DNA from: Lithospermum erythrorhizon
Lineage: Eukaryota; Streptophyta; Magnoliopsida; Boraginales; Boraginaceae
DNA length: 64,000 bases
Reading direction: 5' to 3'
Assembly: GCA_019722365.1 (NCBI GenBank)
Contig: JADFUC010000991.1
Coordinates: 124,001 to 188,000 of the forward strand
How positions within the stretch are numbered: the first letter of the stretch is position 1; the number at the start of each line of letters is the position of its first letter. The position numbers and the translations under genes were made by a program. This document shows, one piece after another, positions 11,560 through 22,800 of this stretch. The notes beneath the pieces are model-generated. The model saw only the letters and a list, made by a program, of their open reading frames with translations. It searched no databases and was not told the origin of the DNA.

Positions 11560-11960
11560 TAAAACTCAGTTATGAAGGAAGATGACCGTTAGTGGATAAC
11601 GACACAAACGAGTTCAAATAAGTCAATTATAGGTGGTATTGAAGACCATAATTCTCCAACATCTTAATGGCCCGGGCAGATTTACTCTTCGATAGTAATG
11701 GGAAATCGAAATGTAAGGTAACGGTCCAAGTACATATAAAAGGTAAATCTTGAGACAAATCAAGTAAATTCATTTTGATACCCAAAATCTATTTAAGAAA
11801 CTATACTCCTCCATTTCGCCTACTAAGCTGATTTGGCCGGATGTTTAAATTCGGCAATATGAGTCTTTGTTTTGCGGGTTTTTCATTTAGATCGAAGACA
11901 TATCGAAGCACAACTTGAAGGAACTTGTCCTCCGATCCACTACCAAAGTACTTCTCAATT
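11560..11960 (+). repeat. Second, tandem LTR copy (partial, diverged)
   Basis: It repeats the preceding LTR in the same orientation: CATAATTCTCCAACATCTTAATG (about 11649) aligns with the CATAATTACTGGACCTCTTAATG block near 11209; AAGGTAACGGTCCA recurs at about 11715; a second TATA box sits near 11733-11742; and ATCGAAG(T/C)(T/A)CAACTTG recurs near 11915. No element internal sequence lies between the two copies. It could be an LTR from an adjacent decayed element or an unequal-exchange product. Confidence 0.65.
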
Positions 11961-14900
11961 GTCTAGTCTATTGCTACATCCAAATATTGAGTATTTTTAA
12001 AGTGAAATGTTGATTGATGTAGATAGTCTAGGAATGGGATGCTCGATACTTTATGCTACACTCATGGCTTTGATGATCATTTTATGACCAATTAATTAGA
12101 TGTATTTTTTGTTAAACTGCTGCTCCCTCCAATTTTTAATATTCCCTCCATTTTATTTAGTTGTTATCATAACTTGCATTTTTCATTCATTTTTAGTTGT
12201 TATTTTATAATTCTAAAACATTTTATTCTCTTAATTTTCATTATTCCTGACAAAAATCAAGCATTTAGTTAGCCTATTTCTTTGAATTGATGGTTTCAAT
12301 GAAAAAGCAACAGTTTTCAATAAAAAAAAAAGTCATTAATTAAAAGACTACTCCAATCAATGGTGGGACCAAATTGAGCATATGCCATAATGCCAAGATA
12401 AATGACTTGAAAGCTCAATAAAATTCTTCCAATTAATTAAGGATATATATGTAAGCTATTATAATTATTTAATATCTTGTGTTCAAGTCTATAATGATAA
12501 TTAAATAAAAATTACGGAGTACTTGTCATCCTAAAGTTGTTCACAAATTAAGAAAATGTATTATAAATATATTTAAACCTTTAACTAATGACATATCAAT
12601 GGTTGTATTGGTTTTATATGTGTTCTTAATAAGACATGTAAGAAAAATTAATTGAAGTTAGGTGAAAATGTAGAATGTCATGTTATTAAAATAAAACTTT
12701 TTTAGCTTAAATGACAAGTATAAAAAATTAGAAGTTATTATATATGTCTAATTTCTAGGTTAGATGAAGTAGTAGGTTAGATATTACCAAAAAAAAGTAC
12801 TCCATCCAAGTTATTCAATTGATAATTTTCATTTATGTTTCTAAGTTTTGATAACAAATTATTTTTTATTCGTTATTCTAGTAAATATAAAAATTAATAT
12901 AAATGAATCTAAATATTTTCAAATATTATTTTCTTATTTTGTATTATATAATTAAAAATTTATTTATGGTCAAACTTTACAAAGAAAATGATCTACAATG
13001 TCAATAAAAAGAATTTGAGGGAAAAGTAGTTTAGAATATGTTAATACTACCTCCAATTGAGAGGTTTGTCTTCACAATAAAAAACTCAACCATAAATTAA
13101 TTTTAAATGAATGTTTTGTTATTAGCGTGAAACATGATAACACAAAATCGTGTAGTATGTATTATCTAACTTTATTAATCCTTTGATATAAATACAAAGA
13201 TAAACAAATGAATTATAACTTCAAAAATAGATTGACAATTTATTCAATAAAAACCTCGAAGTTAAATATAATTGAGTCAATATATACCTATTTACAAAGG
13301 AGACTTTATAGATAGTAGGGTAAAACCTTCGCGTAATTTCATAAAGTTATTTTAAGGATTGAAATTATAAAAAATGATTAAAGCTGGGTTCAAGTAAACT
13401 TCCCACTAAAATAAGGTGGTAGTAGAGTATTGACACTTTGTTAAACCACTTTCAAATTTATACCTCACTTATTTTACAATTATTTTTTCTCCCTAAATTT
13501 TTACTCTTTTCAATTATATAAAAATAAAAATAAAAATAAAAAAATATTTTCGTCATACTTTACAAAATATAAATTAAAAGATATTTCATTCAACATCCCA
13601 TATTTAATACATTATTTTATTCTTTTTAAATTTAATTTTATCCTAAATTTATTATTATATTTGAAATATTGAATTTTAATTTTGGTGAATACTTGGAAAA
13701 CTGTAAAGAGCGTCATAAAAAGTGAACAAAAAAATAAAAAGTAGAGTTGGGAGTGAATTTTGAGAGAATTATGAGAGGCAGTGAATGCTTTAATACTCGA
13801 GTAGAGGTTAATGAGTACGGTTATTTTGTACTTGAGAAATTTTTTATTCAATAAATGGTTAACTCTTTATGATTAAAAAATTAATAAATTTTACAACCCA
13901 AAACTTTTATCTGAATCATAATTATCAAGTTAATAGTAAAATATTTTAAAAATATTACATTTTGATATACTACATAATCAGTGTAGCATTAAAAAAATTA
14001 TTCGAATTGATATTTAAAAAGTCGCGCTATCAAAATTTAGAATCACGATCATCTTTTAGGAAAGAGTACTTGTTTCTCATTCTAACAGTACTTTTGAATA
14101 GTGTAAATGTTGTTGTGTAACATTACTAATTACTAATTTAATGCAAGCGTTAACTCGATTTTCTAATACTCCGTATTACTCATGTGCAAAGGTTGTTTAT
14201 CTTTCATCATCGATGAGTACCGAGTAGTGCACATGTTATTCATCCAACCATCTAAACATTTAACTAATGCAAAGGTGTTATATACCACCCGTTATTGGTG
14301 CACAGTAAAACCTGTACAAATTACTCAAATATTTTATATTTTATTTTTATGTGGAACATGAAAATAATAAAAATGAAAAGAAGATTAACTATAATTAAAA
14401 GTTGGATTTCTAGGAATACAAAAGAAATTAATTCATTTAAATAGTACATCTAGAGTCTGTATTAATGTACTATAACATGAGAAAATATCTTTACCAAACA
14501 ACTACTAATATACCTAATTGAGTAATGATTATCAACCAGCGCCAGAGTGTAAAACTGATATGAAAGTGCTTTATAGCGCGTTAACCACTGCAGGAAAAAA
14601 AGCACTAATATACCTATATTAATACTACATTCATTTCAAGTGTCAATTTACCGTTTTTTGAGCAAACTTTAATTATCAATTAATTTTATATACATTATGA
14701 AAAATTACAAAAAAAAATAATATTATGAAAATATTTTTAAAAACAAATCCAATGATATCAATTTTATATTTTTTTGATTAGTGAATAAAAAGTAATTTAA
14801 CTCTTGATACGAAATCCCAAAACGTCAATTAATTTAAAATGGAGGGAATATTGTATTATTTGGACTTCAGCCCATTGTCTGAATTTGTATTTATGTAATT

Positions 14901-15640
14901 CAGTCCCAATTAATAGTTACGTATGTATGCTCTTCCTATCCAATGAAACATTAACCTCAAATTTGAAAAAACAGTTTGTCCATGAGGTTTCATCACCTCA
15001 ATTTGAAAAACATTAAATCTGTCCATGAGGTTCATTATTTGTACTGTGAATTGAGCAGCAGGGTAAATTTGGAATAACAAAAAAATGGCTTCACATGACG
15101 TGGGCTTCCACGTTTTTTACTTTGGTAACTGGTAATAGGCACCCTTAGGATTTATATAGGTATAGATTATACCAATAAGTTGAGATACGTTTAATAAATA
15201 ACGGGAGCCATATATGTAAATATAAAATGAGGTTTCTTTAGTAAATTTATTAATACTTTTTCTATAATGTAAAAATAAGTAATCTTATAAATTTAAAAAT
15301 TAATTTCATTTAATAGATTATTTTAAACATTTATTGAAAGTTTTGTTGCAAATTTTTTTTTAATATAATTATGGATATGTAAGTCCTTTGTAAAGTGGGG
15401 ATCCTGTGTAAAAGACTCACTTGCACAGTATAACAGACGCCTCTGCGGCAATAATACCATGCAAAAGCCAAACTATAATTCGGTAGCATTTATTCAATAG
15501 GTAATACGGAGTACTGTATAGTCAAAACGTACCGCTTGAAAAAATAGCAATTTTAATGCATAGCAAGATAGGGCATTATAGTTGGAGTAAATTAAGTGAG
15601 AACAAGTCGAGGAGGACCCATCGGACTATTCAATTCTCTT
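11961..15640. other. AT-rich intergenic region with MITE-like ends
   Basis: No protein or RNA gene is recognised. CTCCCTCC-type motifs occur near 12121-12156, 13045-13060 and 14836-14850, suggesting decayed MITEs; the 14629-14853 interval has weakly paired ends. The decamer ACGGAGTACT or its complement occurs near 12514, 14167 and 15506. A TGACGTGG motif followed by CCACGT at about 15096-15113 resembles G-box/ABRE sites upstream of the next gene. Confidence 0.35.
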
Positions 15641-15648
15641 GAGGTGAG

Positions 15649-15658
15649 TTATAAAATG
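15649..15658 (+). promoter_or_regulatory. Probable TATA box of the GWPLGLG-repeat gene
   Basis: The sequence TTATAAAATG lies about 140 bases upstream of the ATG at 15792, a normal spacing for a plant TATA box with a 5' UTR of roughly 100 bases. No transcript evidence is available. Confidence 0.4.
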
Positions 15659-15791
15659 CTTTCAAAGTCTTCGTCAATCTTCCCAACAACCTTTCTTTTT
15701 CCTAATAGGAAGGTTCATTCACCAGTAATCAATGCTCACAATCTCCTACATTTCTAGCTAGCTCCTAAGAGCTTCTCATACAACCACATCA

Positions 15792-16903
15792 ATGGTAACT
15801 AAGGTCCATGTCTATTCCTTTCTTTGCTTTATTTCATCCATTATTGTATGAGTCAACCTTTCTCTTAAATTATATATCATCATTAAATGTTAATTTGTTA
15901 GTATCTCAGGTCTTTTTTGTTACATGCTTTTACTAATTTATGATAGTTCTTTCATTAATTCCATTTTAAGAAAGATTATTTGTTGATGTTCATCTTTTTA
16001 TTGAGGGTACTTATCAAAAACATCAAATTGATCTAATACTAACCAAATCTTGTAACTAATAATTTCAATATAAGAAGAATTAGCTATATATACTTTTTTT
16101 TTTCATTCTACCAATCGGAGCGACAAAAATCAAGTTTCATTGTGATCTTGGATTTCATTTCCAGGAAAATGAGAACCTCAGAGGGTGGCCACTAGGTCTT
16201 GGAAGAAACAATGAAAGGACCACTGGATGGCCATTAGGACTTGGAATATTGAATATGACACTAAGAATAGTTCCAGATGGGAATCAAAATGCTTCTGTAG
16301 CAGAACCATGTTCATTACACATTCCCTCATACAGTTTCTCTTCATTTTCTTCCTCCAATCTTGACACTGAGGTAACTTTTAATTACTTTGTAAACATTCC
16401 CCACAATAGTAACATGTACATCCTATGATCCTATCCATTTTAATTGTCTAGATGAAAAGCACGAGAAACAGGACAATTAAAATGGGAAGTATCCAGAGTT
16501 GGGAATTTTTTTTCATTCTTCTATAGCCTCCTGTTTCTTGAAGTTAAGGTTGCGTGCTATCAACCTCTTTCCCACTTAAATAGGAGACTTTCGAGCATTA
16601 GAGACATGTGATATATTATACGATATTCATAGTTTACTTCATTATTGAAATCCATGTTACTGTTTCCAGTCCACAACATCATTTTTTCCAGATCAAAGTG
16701 TACCCCTTGGCCGGCTAATAGGAATGAAGCCAGCTGGGAACAAAAGAAGAGTTTTCGACGCAAACACAAACCACTTTGAGCAACAGAGCAGTGTGTTCCA
16801 TTCAAGGTCATATGGCGAAGTCAAAGAAGTGTCATCCCAAAAACTTTGTGTTCCCCTTCTACACAATGTTATAGAGAAATTGACGTCTAGGAGTAGGAAT
16901 TGA
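15792..16903 (+). CDS. Plant-specific GWPLGLG-repeat protein, 147 aa, function unknown
   Basis: Join 15792-15794, 16165-16371, 16670-16903. The first coding exon is just ATG, spliced at ATG/GTAACT; exon 2 starts CCAG/GAAAATGAG; exon 2 ends ACTGAG/GTAACT; exon 3 starts TTTCCAG/TCCACA; the stop is TGA at 16901. All junctions are phase 0. The product has two copies of GWPLGLG (residues 8-14 and 22-28), a Ser-rich stretch SYSFSSFSSSNLDTE (about 56-70), then the core STTSFFPDQSVPLGRLIG (71-88) and a basic C terminus. No transmembrane segment or signal peptide is evident. The S-rich block plus the SLGRLIG-like core recalls an uncharacterised family in land plants; I do not know its activity. A nearer AG in intron 2 (16692) would break the frame, which supports the upstream acceptor chosen. 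Confidence 0.8.
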
Positions 16904-18059
16904 ATTATAAATTAGGCACATTTCTCCTAAATCGAACGAATTGGACGAGATCGATGGGTGATCAAGAAGGTCCATGGTAGTTGACCAGATTGCACCTAGG
17001 AGGAGGTGTGACAACTTATGGTTTCCACAAAGAGGTAGTGCCGACACTTTTTAGTTGGTTTCAACTTTCAATCACTTCATTTAGTTGTGCTGATGAAAAG
17101 TAAATTTACCTACATTTTCACAACTATAATTCGGAGTACTTATCCTTGGATTGTTGGAACAGGACAAATATGTTAGTCGAAGTCGTAAAGATAATACTCC
17201 GTAATTGCATTATACGAAAGAGATGGTTCAACCGTATATATATTCACAATGAAATGAGAGTTTGAAGGGGTGAGTTTCCTTGAAGATGTGACATGATGCA
17301 ATATAACCAACAAATAAATTTAAGGTAGGTTTGACAAATCAATTAAAAAAATTGTAGGTCGATCTTATTAAAATAATTTTTACTTTGTTCATCCCCATCC
17401 ATAAAGGCGGCTATTGGTAATAGATATTTAACTAGAAACAAATTGTTGTGTACATTTGAATCTATTTTTCAACTAAATTTTTTCGTTCCTTATCACTACA
17501 CTTAATTTGGTCAAAGAAAGAACTAATTTTGAAATTTTAATTTGAAAAAAAAAATCTTTTATTACTAGGGATGGAGCGAGTGATCTTTATAATTTTTATA
17601 TACAAATAATTCACATGCAAAATCTATGAAAACCTATAGCCCATGTTAATAAAATACGGGATCGGAAAAAACGTTATTACGTACATTCGGTATAATTCGA
17701 ATAGTTATAATTAAAATTACTTGAAAATACGGTTTTATTTTAAAAAATCGTACGAAATGAGATTCTTACGAAAATAAAATGTATTAGTTTTAGAAGTGCG
17801 GGATCAAAAATACGAAAATATAACTTAATAATTTTACATGTATTTGTACATTAATTGTCCAACTTTAATTTATAAATCAACATTTTTCATAATTCTTAGA
17901 AAATAGCAAGATATTTTATTATTGACTCAAATTATTTAATAAATACCTATTTAAAATAATTTATTTAAACGATATAATGAATTTATGTTCACAATGAAAA
18001 ACATTAATGTAATTTATTTAAGGATGAAACTCGTATAAAACCGTCTTTGTTGTCATATG
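16904..18059. other. AT-rich intergenic region
   Basis: The 3' UTR of the preceding gene is expected in the first few hundred bases. Beyond that I see only AT-rich sequence, the TACTCCGTA motif at 17195-17203 and a GGATGGAGCGAG motif near 17570 that could be a decayed MITE end. No gene is recognised. Confidence 0.3.
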
Positions 18060-19560
18060 AACCTCTAGGATGGCCGGATTTGACTATGAAGTGGCTAGGA
18101 CTGAGCTGCAAAAGCACGTTAAAATATTGGGTACCATTCGGCCTACAACCCCTCTTTTGGGGGCTCAACAGGCCTTAATGGACATCCTTAAATATTAAGT
18201 GGATGTTCGATTATGAGTTTAGGTCGAAATCGCTGTGGTGGTTACACGTGTCCTAACGGACCGGGCTGATTAGGTGCTTCGAGGCCCGGTCCATCAGTCG
18301 GTTGATTCGGCCCGGCCAATTTAGGCCTGTCGGTCCGTTAGAGAAATGGGGCGGATGAGGGCAATGGATTGGGCCTGACACATTCGCTTTGGCGCATCCG
18401 TGTCGGTGGGTATTCGGCCGGGCCAGCGAGTTGTTTAGGTTACGGAATTCCCGTTCAACTAAAGCGGTACCACGTTTATAGCGAGAAAAAGCGCAAAATA
18501 CAGCTCGTAACATGTGTTTTCCTGCGCATTCATACTTATGGTCGACAACACTTTCATTGCCCAGCAAGCTAACAAAATCTCTTAAAAGCATTCGCTGACA
18601 TGTAATTCTTTGACGTCTAGTATTATTAAAGCGTCACGACGAAACATAGTTAAAACATAACACTAGTAAAATAAACATTGTTCAAGCGTGCAAGCAATCT
18701 TAGTTTAAACCAACAAGTTCAAACATAACATGAAATGTAAATTGTTCAAACATCAAAGTACATAAATAAAGTATTGTTGATGACCATAACACCATACATG
18801 AGAAAACATAAACACATTCATTCATGTGTTTCTTAATTCTTCTTTAATAGGGCATGTCGAGAGGGGCATCATCGGGGAGGGGCGGTGCGGGAGGTGGGGG
18901 CATCGTCGAGTCTCTCGATAAGAGTTGCTAGGTGGGTGGAGGTGGAGCTAGATGTGAAGCGTCCTGCAATGGCGTTATGCATCCCTTGTGGATCCTCATC
19001 ACGTCATCTCTTTGACATCCTCTCCTCTTTGTCCTTACGTCGCATCGGCGTACATGCGCAACCGGTTATCTCCGTGTTCATCCGAGTTCACCTACTGTGA
19101 TACTTTGTTCTCCTCCAAACAACTTCTTCAAAGTATCGACTAGGAACTCCGTGGTTTCAATAGGTCTCTACCGGTTGTTGCGAGGTGGATGCCTGATTTG
19201 AGGAAATGGATATATCTCCTCACAGTACCCGCCCCTATTGGCGCCGACTTGAGACTTACATCCGTTACTTGAGCTTGAACAAAACACCTGCATGTTGTTA
19301 TAAATCTCTACTTAGAGCCTTGACGCCGTATGCCAATCGCTTCAAATTTAGCCATTGAGGGTTTGATATCATGGAGTCACTTCCTACACACCGAACTTAT
19401 GACATTCTAAAAAACGAGGACTCCTTTGACATTCTGACAAAATGCGATAGGATCATACTGTATTGTGGTGCCTTATTTCTATGATAGAACATGTGTCCTA
19501 GGATTATATGAGGATAGTTAACCTTCTCCTCATTTAAAAGAGCCCAAGTAGCGAATATTT
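18060..19560. repeat. GC-richer unclassified repeat islands
   Basis: Two blocks (about 18060-18590 and 18850-19260) are much richer in GC than their surroundings, which suggests inserted repeat DNA. Minus-strand stretches such as FLVDTL followed by KLFGGEQSITVGEL (near 19080-19165, across a probable frameshift) look protein-derived, but stops interrupt them and I cannot assign a family. Probably decayed transposon sequence. Confidence 0.3.
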
Positions 19561-19579
19561 GTATTGCGCTAAGTTATTG

Positions 19580-19760
19580 TAACCAACGGTAGGACGTTGT
19601 ATATTAACGGTGGGCCGTTTAACTTCCAGAGAGCAAAAGTTAAAATGTTAAATTTAATAGGCTTAGGCGTGGTACCGTTTATTAATAACGGTACCACGTT
19701 TTCATCAAACGTGTGGACGTTAAGGATGAGTGGTAGGACGTTTAATAGCAACAGGTTAAA
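19580..19760. repeat. Inverted-repeat module with a near-perfect hairpin
   Basis: CGTGGTACCGTT ... AACGGTACCACG forms a hairpin at 19668-19698 with arms differing by one extra T and almost no loop. GGTAGGACGTT occurs on both sides (about 19589 and 19731) with related GTGGGCCGTTT between. Both strands have open frames of about 60 codons across the module, a by-product of the symmetry. It looks like a small foldback element or the terminal part of one. Confidence 0.5.
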
Positions 19761-19800
19761 AATGTATACATATAATTGAAATAATTAGATGTTCATTGTT

Positions 19801-22800
19801 AAACGTGAAGTTTATACTAGAGTACGGGCGAGAGAGAAGTTTACATAGGTTCACTTGGACTCTTCTAACAAGAGCTAAAACTATACAAATCTAATTATCA
19901 TAAACTAATTCATCTTCGGACTCTTCTTTAGCCGGATCGGTGCGTCTTCTAATGTGTTGCTCTCTTCTTCTTGATTTCTTCCTCCGTGTCCTTTAAGATG
20001 GAAGTAGAACATATCTTTATGTTTTTGATTTCTATGAGTAAGTCGATCACTTACCGTCCACAATAACTCGGCGACCGTCCGTATTTGGAAATCGAGTATT
20101 TTGATTTCTAGGTATCTTCGTTCACGATAATTGTTGTAACGATTCATTTACTAGTTTTAGTTATTGAGATTACTCCAAACTAAGTGTCGATAAATAGTAA
20201 TTGTAAATTGCGAGATTAGAACTCACGATAATATGGGGGGTTATGCAGTTAGATCTCATTGCATGTCGATATAATAATCATAATGGTCAATTATATTATT
20301 ATACGTACATATATTTTTGTGATTTATTTTGATTTGCTAAATAAAAAATGAAACCTATTTATATGTATTATTATGTATTGATTGCATGTTTATTGCGTAT
20401 TAAGTGCATGTTTATTATGTATTGATGACATGTTTATTGCATACTTATTGTATTTCATACTTAATTGCATTAAAATATTTTATGACTTTTATGAGTCATT
20501 TATTCCATACCATTTAATGTATTAAATTAAATGCATACTTTATGTGATTTAATTATTTGCATTATACATTGTAATGGGAATGGAAAAGAGGATATATTGA
20601 TATGACCTAGTTTTGTATTTTATTTAAATATGGTATGTGAATCGTTTATTCGTTGTAAACGACCAGCTGAGTCGTATTTATTTATTTTATTTATTTATTT
20701 TATTTTACCTGAAACTGCGTCTTTGTCTTAGTTGTGTTAGTAAATGAATGTCTTGTTGTGGAGGTATTGGAGATGGCTGACTTCACCCGGGCGACATTTG
20801 GAGAAAACTTGAAAGGTTCGAAGTTGAAGAATACAAAGGCTAAATGCATTTTTTCAAAATCTTTGGAATAAGGCCTTATGTTAGTATTACACTTGTAAAG
20901 TGTTGTAATAGGTCTATTTATATTTTAGGATCATATCATATATTTCTGAATGTGTATTATTTATTTTATTTTTCATGTTGTGCATATTGCCCAGTATGTG
21001 CTATATAACATGTTAAATAATAACAAATAATATTAATCTCACCACTAAAATTTAAGCAACATATCAAACCAATTTTAAAGTTGTGCAACTTATCATGATC
21101 ACCGAACTTGCGACTACGATGGCAGTGTCTTTGATGCAAGTAGCGGAAGTACTCTTTAATGGATCGTATTTGAAGTGATTTCCACTAACGTTGTGGGCTT
21201 TCAGATGATCATTCCAAACTAACGTATTGGTTTAGTATTAAGCTTAACCGGTGATTTCCACTAACATTGTGGGCTCGGTGATACATTTGGCGGGTAGCGC
21301 CTGTTAGGAAGTGTAGTGACCTTATAATAGGTGGTACACAATTGATTAGTTAATCTACCATTGTGTTGGGATTCAAAATGTGTTGCAGTGTTGCCGTTTG
21401 GATTCCAACCACAATGGATCTTGGATACCTTGTACGTTTTGTGAGATTTGAAGTATGGGTATAATATTTATAATTTATTTGTAATATGTTAGATGTTTTT
21501 GAACTGCGCTATCTATGATTGCATATTTTCCTTTATGATTGACACACTAAAATTACCTATTTATTCACCAATAATTGGACAATTTAAAACATAAGTTTAT
21601 TATGTGAAATAAAACAAGTTAAGGAGAAATCCATAAACTTGTGGTAATATAGTGTTATAAATGCTAAACGCATTTTTCCTTCTTAAGCCATTGAATATGG
21701 TTACGTACTAATAAAAGACAAGCAACAAATACCACGATTATTCGATACTTGGTTTAATCATGTGGACATGTGAATTGAACTCAGGTTCAAGTGAACAACG
21801 TCACGTGATATAATTGAGAGATAATTGATTTTTTGATCTCAATTAAAGGTGATGATGCTATGAAGACAAATATGTCATATTGTCTCTTAGCCACCATACA
21901 AGTCTTAAATAATTGATCTAATATCTTTTATAACTAAATGAGAACATTATTGGATGACCTTGAATGTTGCGTATCTACATTTCAAGACATGTCATTGGTA
22001 TTTAGTTTCACAATGAATGAACTTTTTTTATGAATTGTTATGAAACGCCAAGCTTATGGTTTGTATAACCAAATAAACAATGTTGTCTATAATTTGCGCT
22101 TCGCAGCAAAAGTTGAGTGCATAAAGGTTCGTTTGAAGTTAATGATTAAGTTCATCATTTCAAGCATCGAGGCAGACATAGAAGAAGGATATTTAATAAC
22201 ACTTGAGAAATAGAAAGAGAGGTTTGATAAAACTCATATCTCAAATGATTTATTATCGAGGAATTGTCAAATTTATGGCTAAAGCTGCTAGTGTCTTGAA
22301 CCTTTGTTTTGACTCACATGATTTTGTATCATGATTACGAGTCGAGTATAGTAGTAGCCAGAATACAGGGCACAAAGAAAGATAATTGAGCTCTTATGTA
22401 ATGATAGGTGACTACATTATAAGAGCACACAGTTTGAATCATCCATGAATGGTTGAAACTTCAAACTATTTTCTTTGAACCTATACATGATATTTTGAAT
22501 AACAAACAATTGAGTGACGCTTGTGGAAGATGACTTTAACAAGACTTGAGTTCAATCTTGCAAGATGAGCAGGTCGACTACTTCTTAGACTTAGTGGGGT
22601 TTCGTTAATACGGTTTTGGATTTGTATGCTCACATACAAGTTAGTCAGGATATAAGTCATCAAATGATCTGTGTGAGAGATTGATAAGAGTATGGGGAGG
22701 ACCATATAAATGCTATCAGTTACGTTAAGTATCATCGACATGAGTAAAGAATGAGACATCATTCCCCAATCTTAAAGCGTACTTGCTAAAGATACGTAAG

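Noticed and set aside
19569..19779. Overlapping sense and antisense frames as paired small genes
   Set aside because: They result from an inverted-repeat module and show no codon or family signal.
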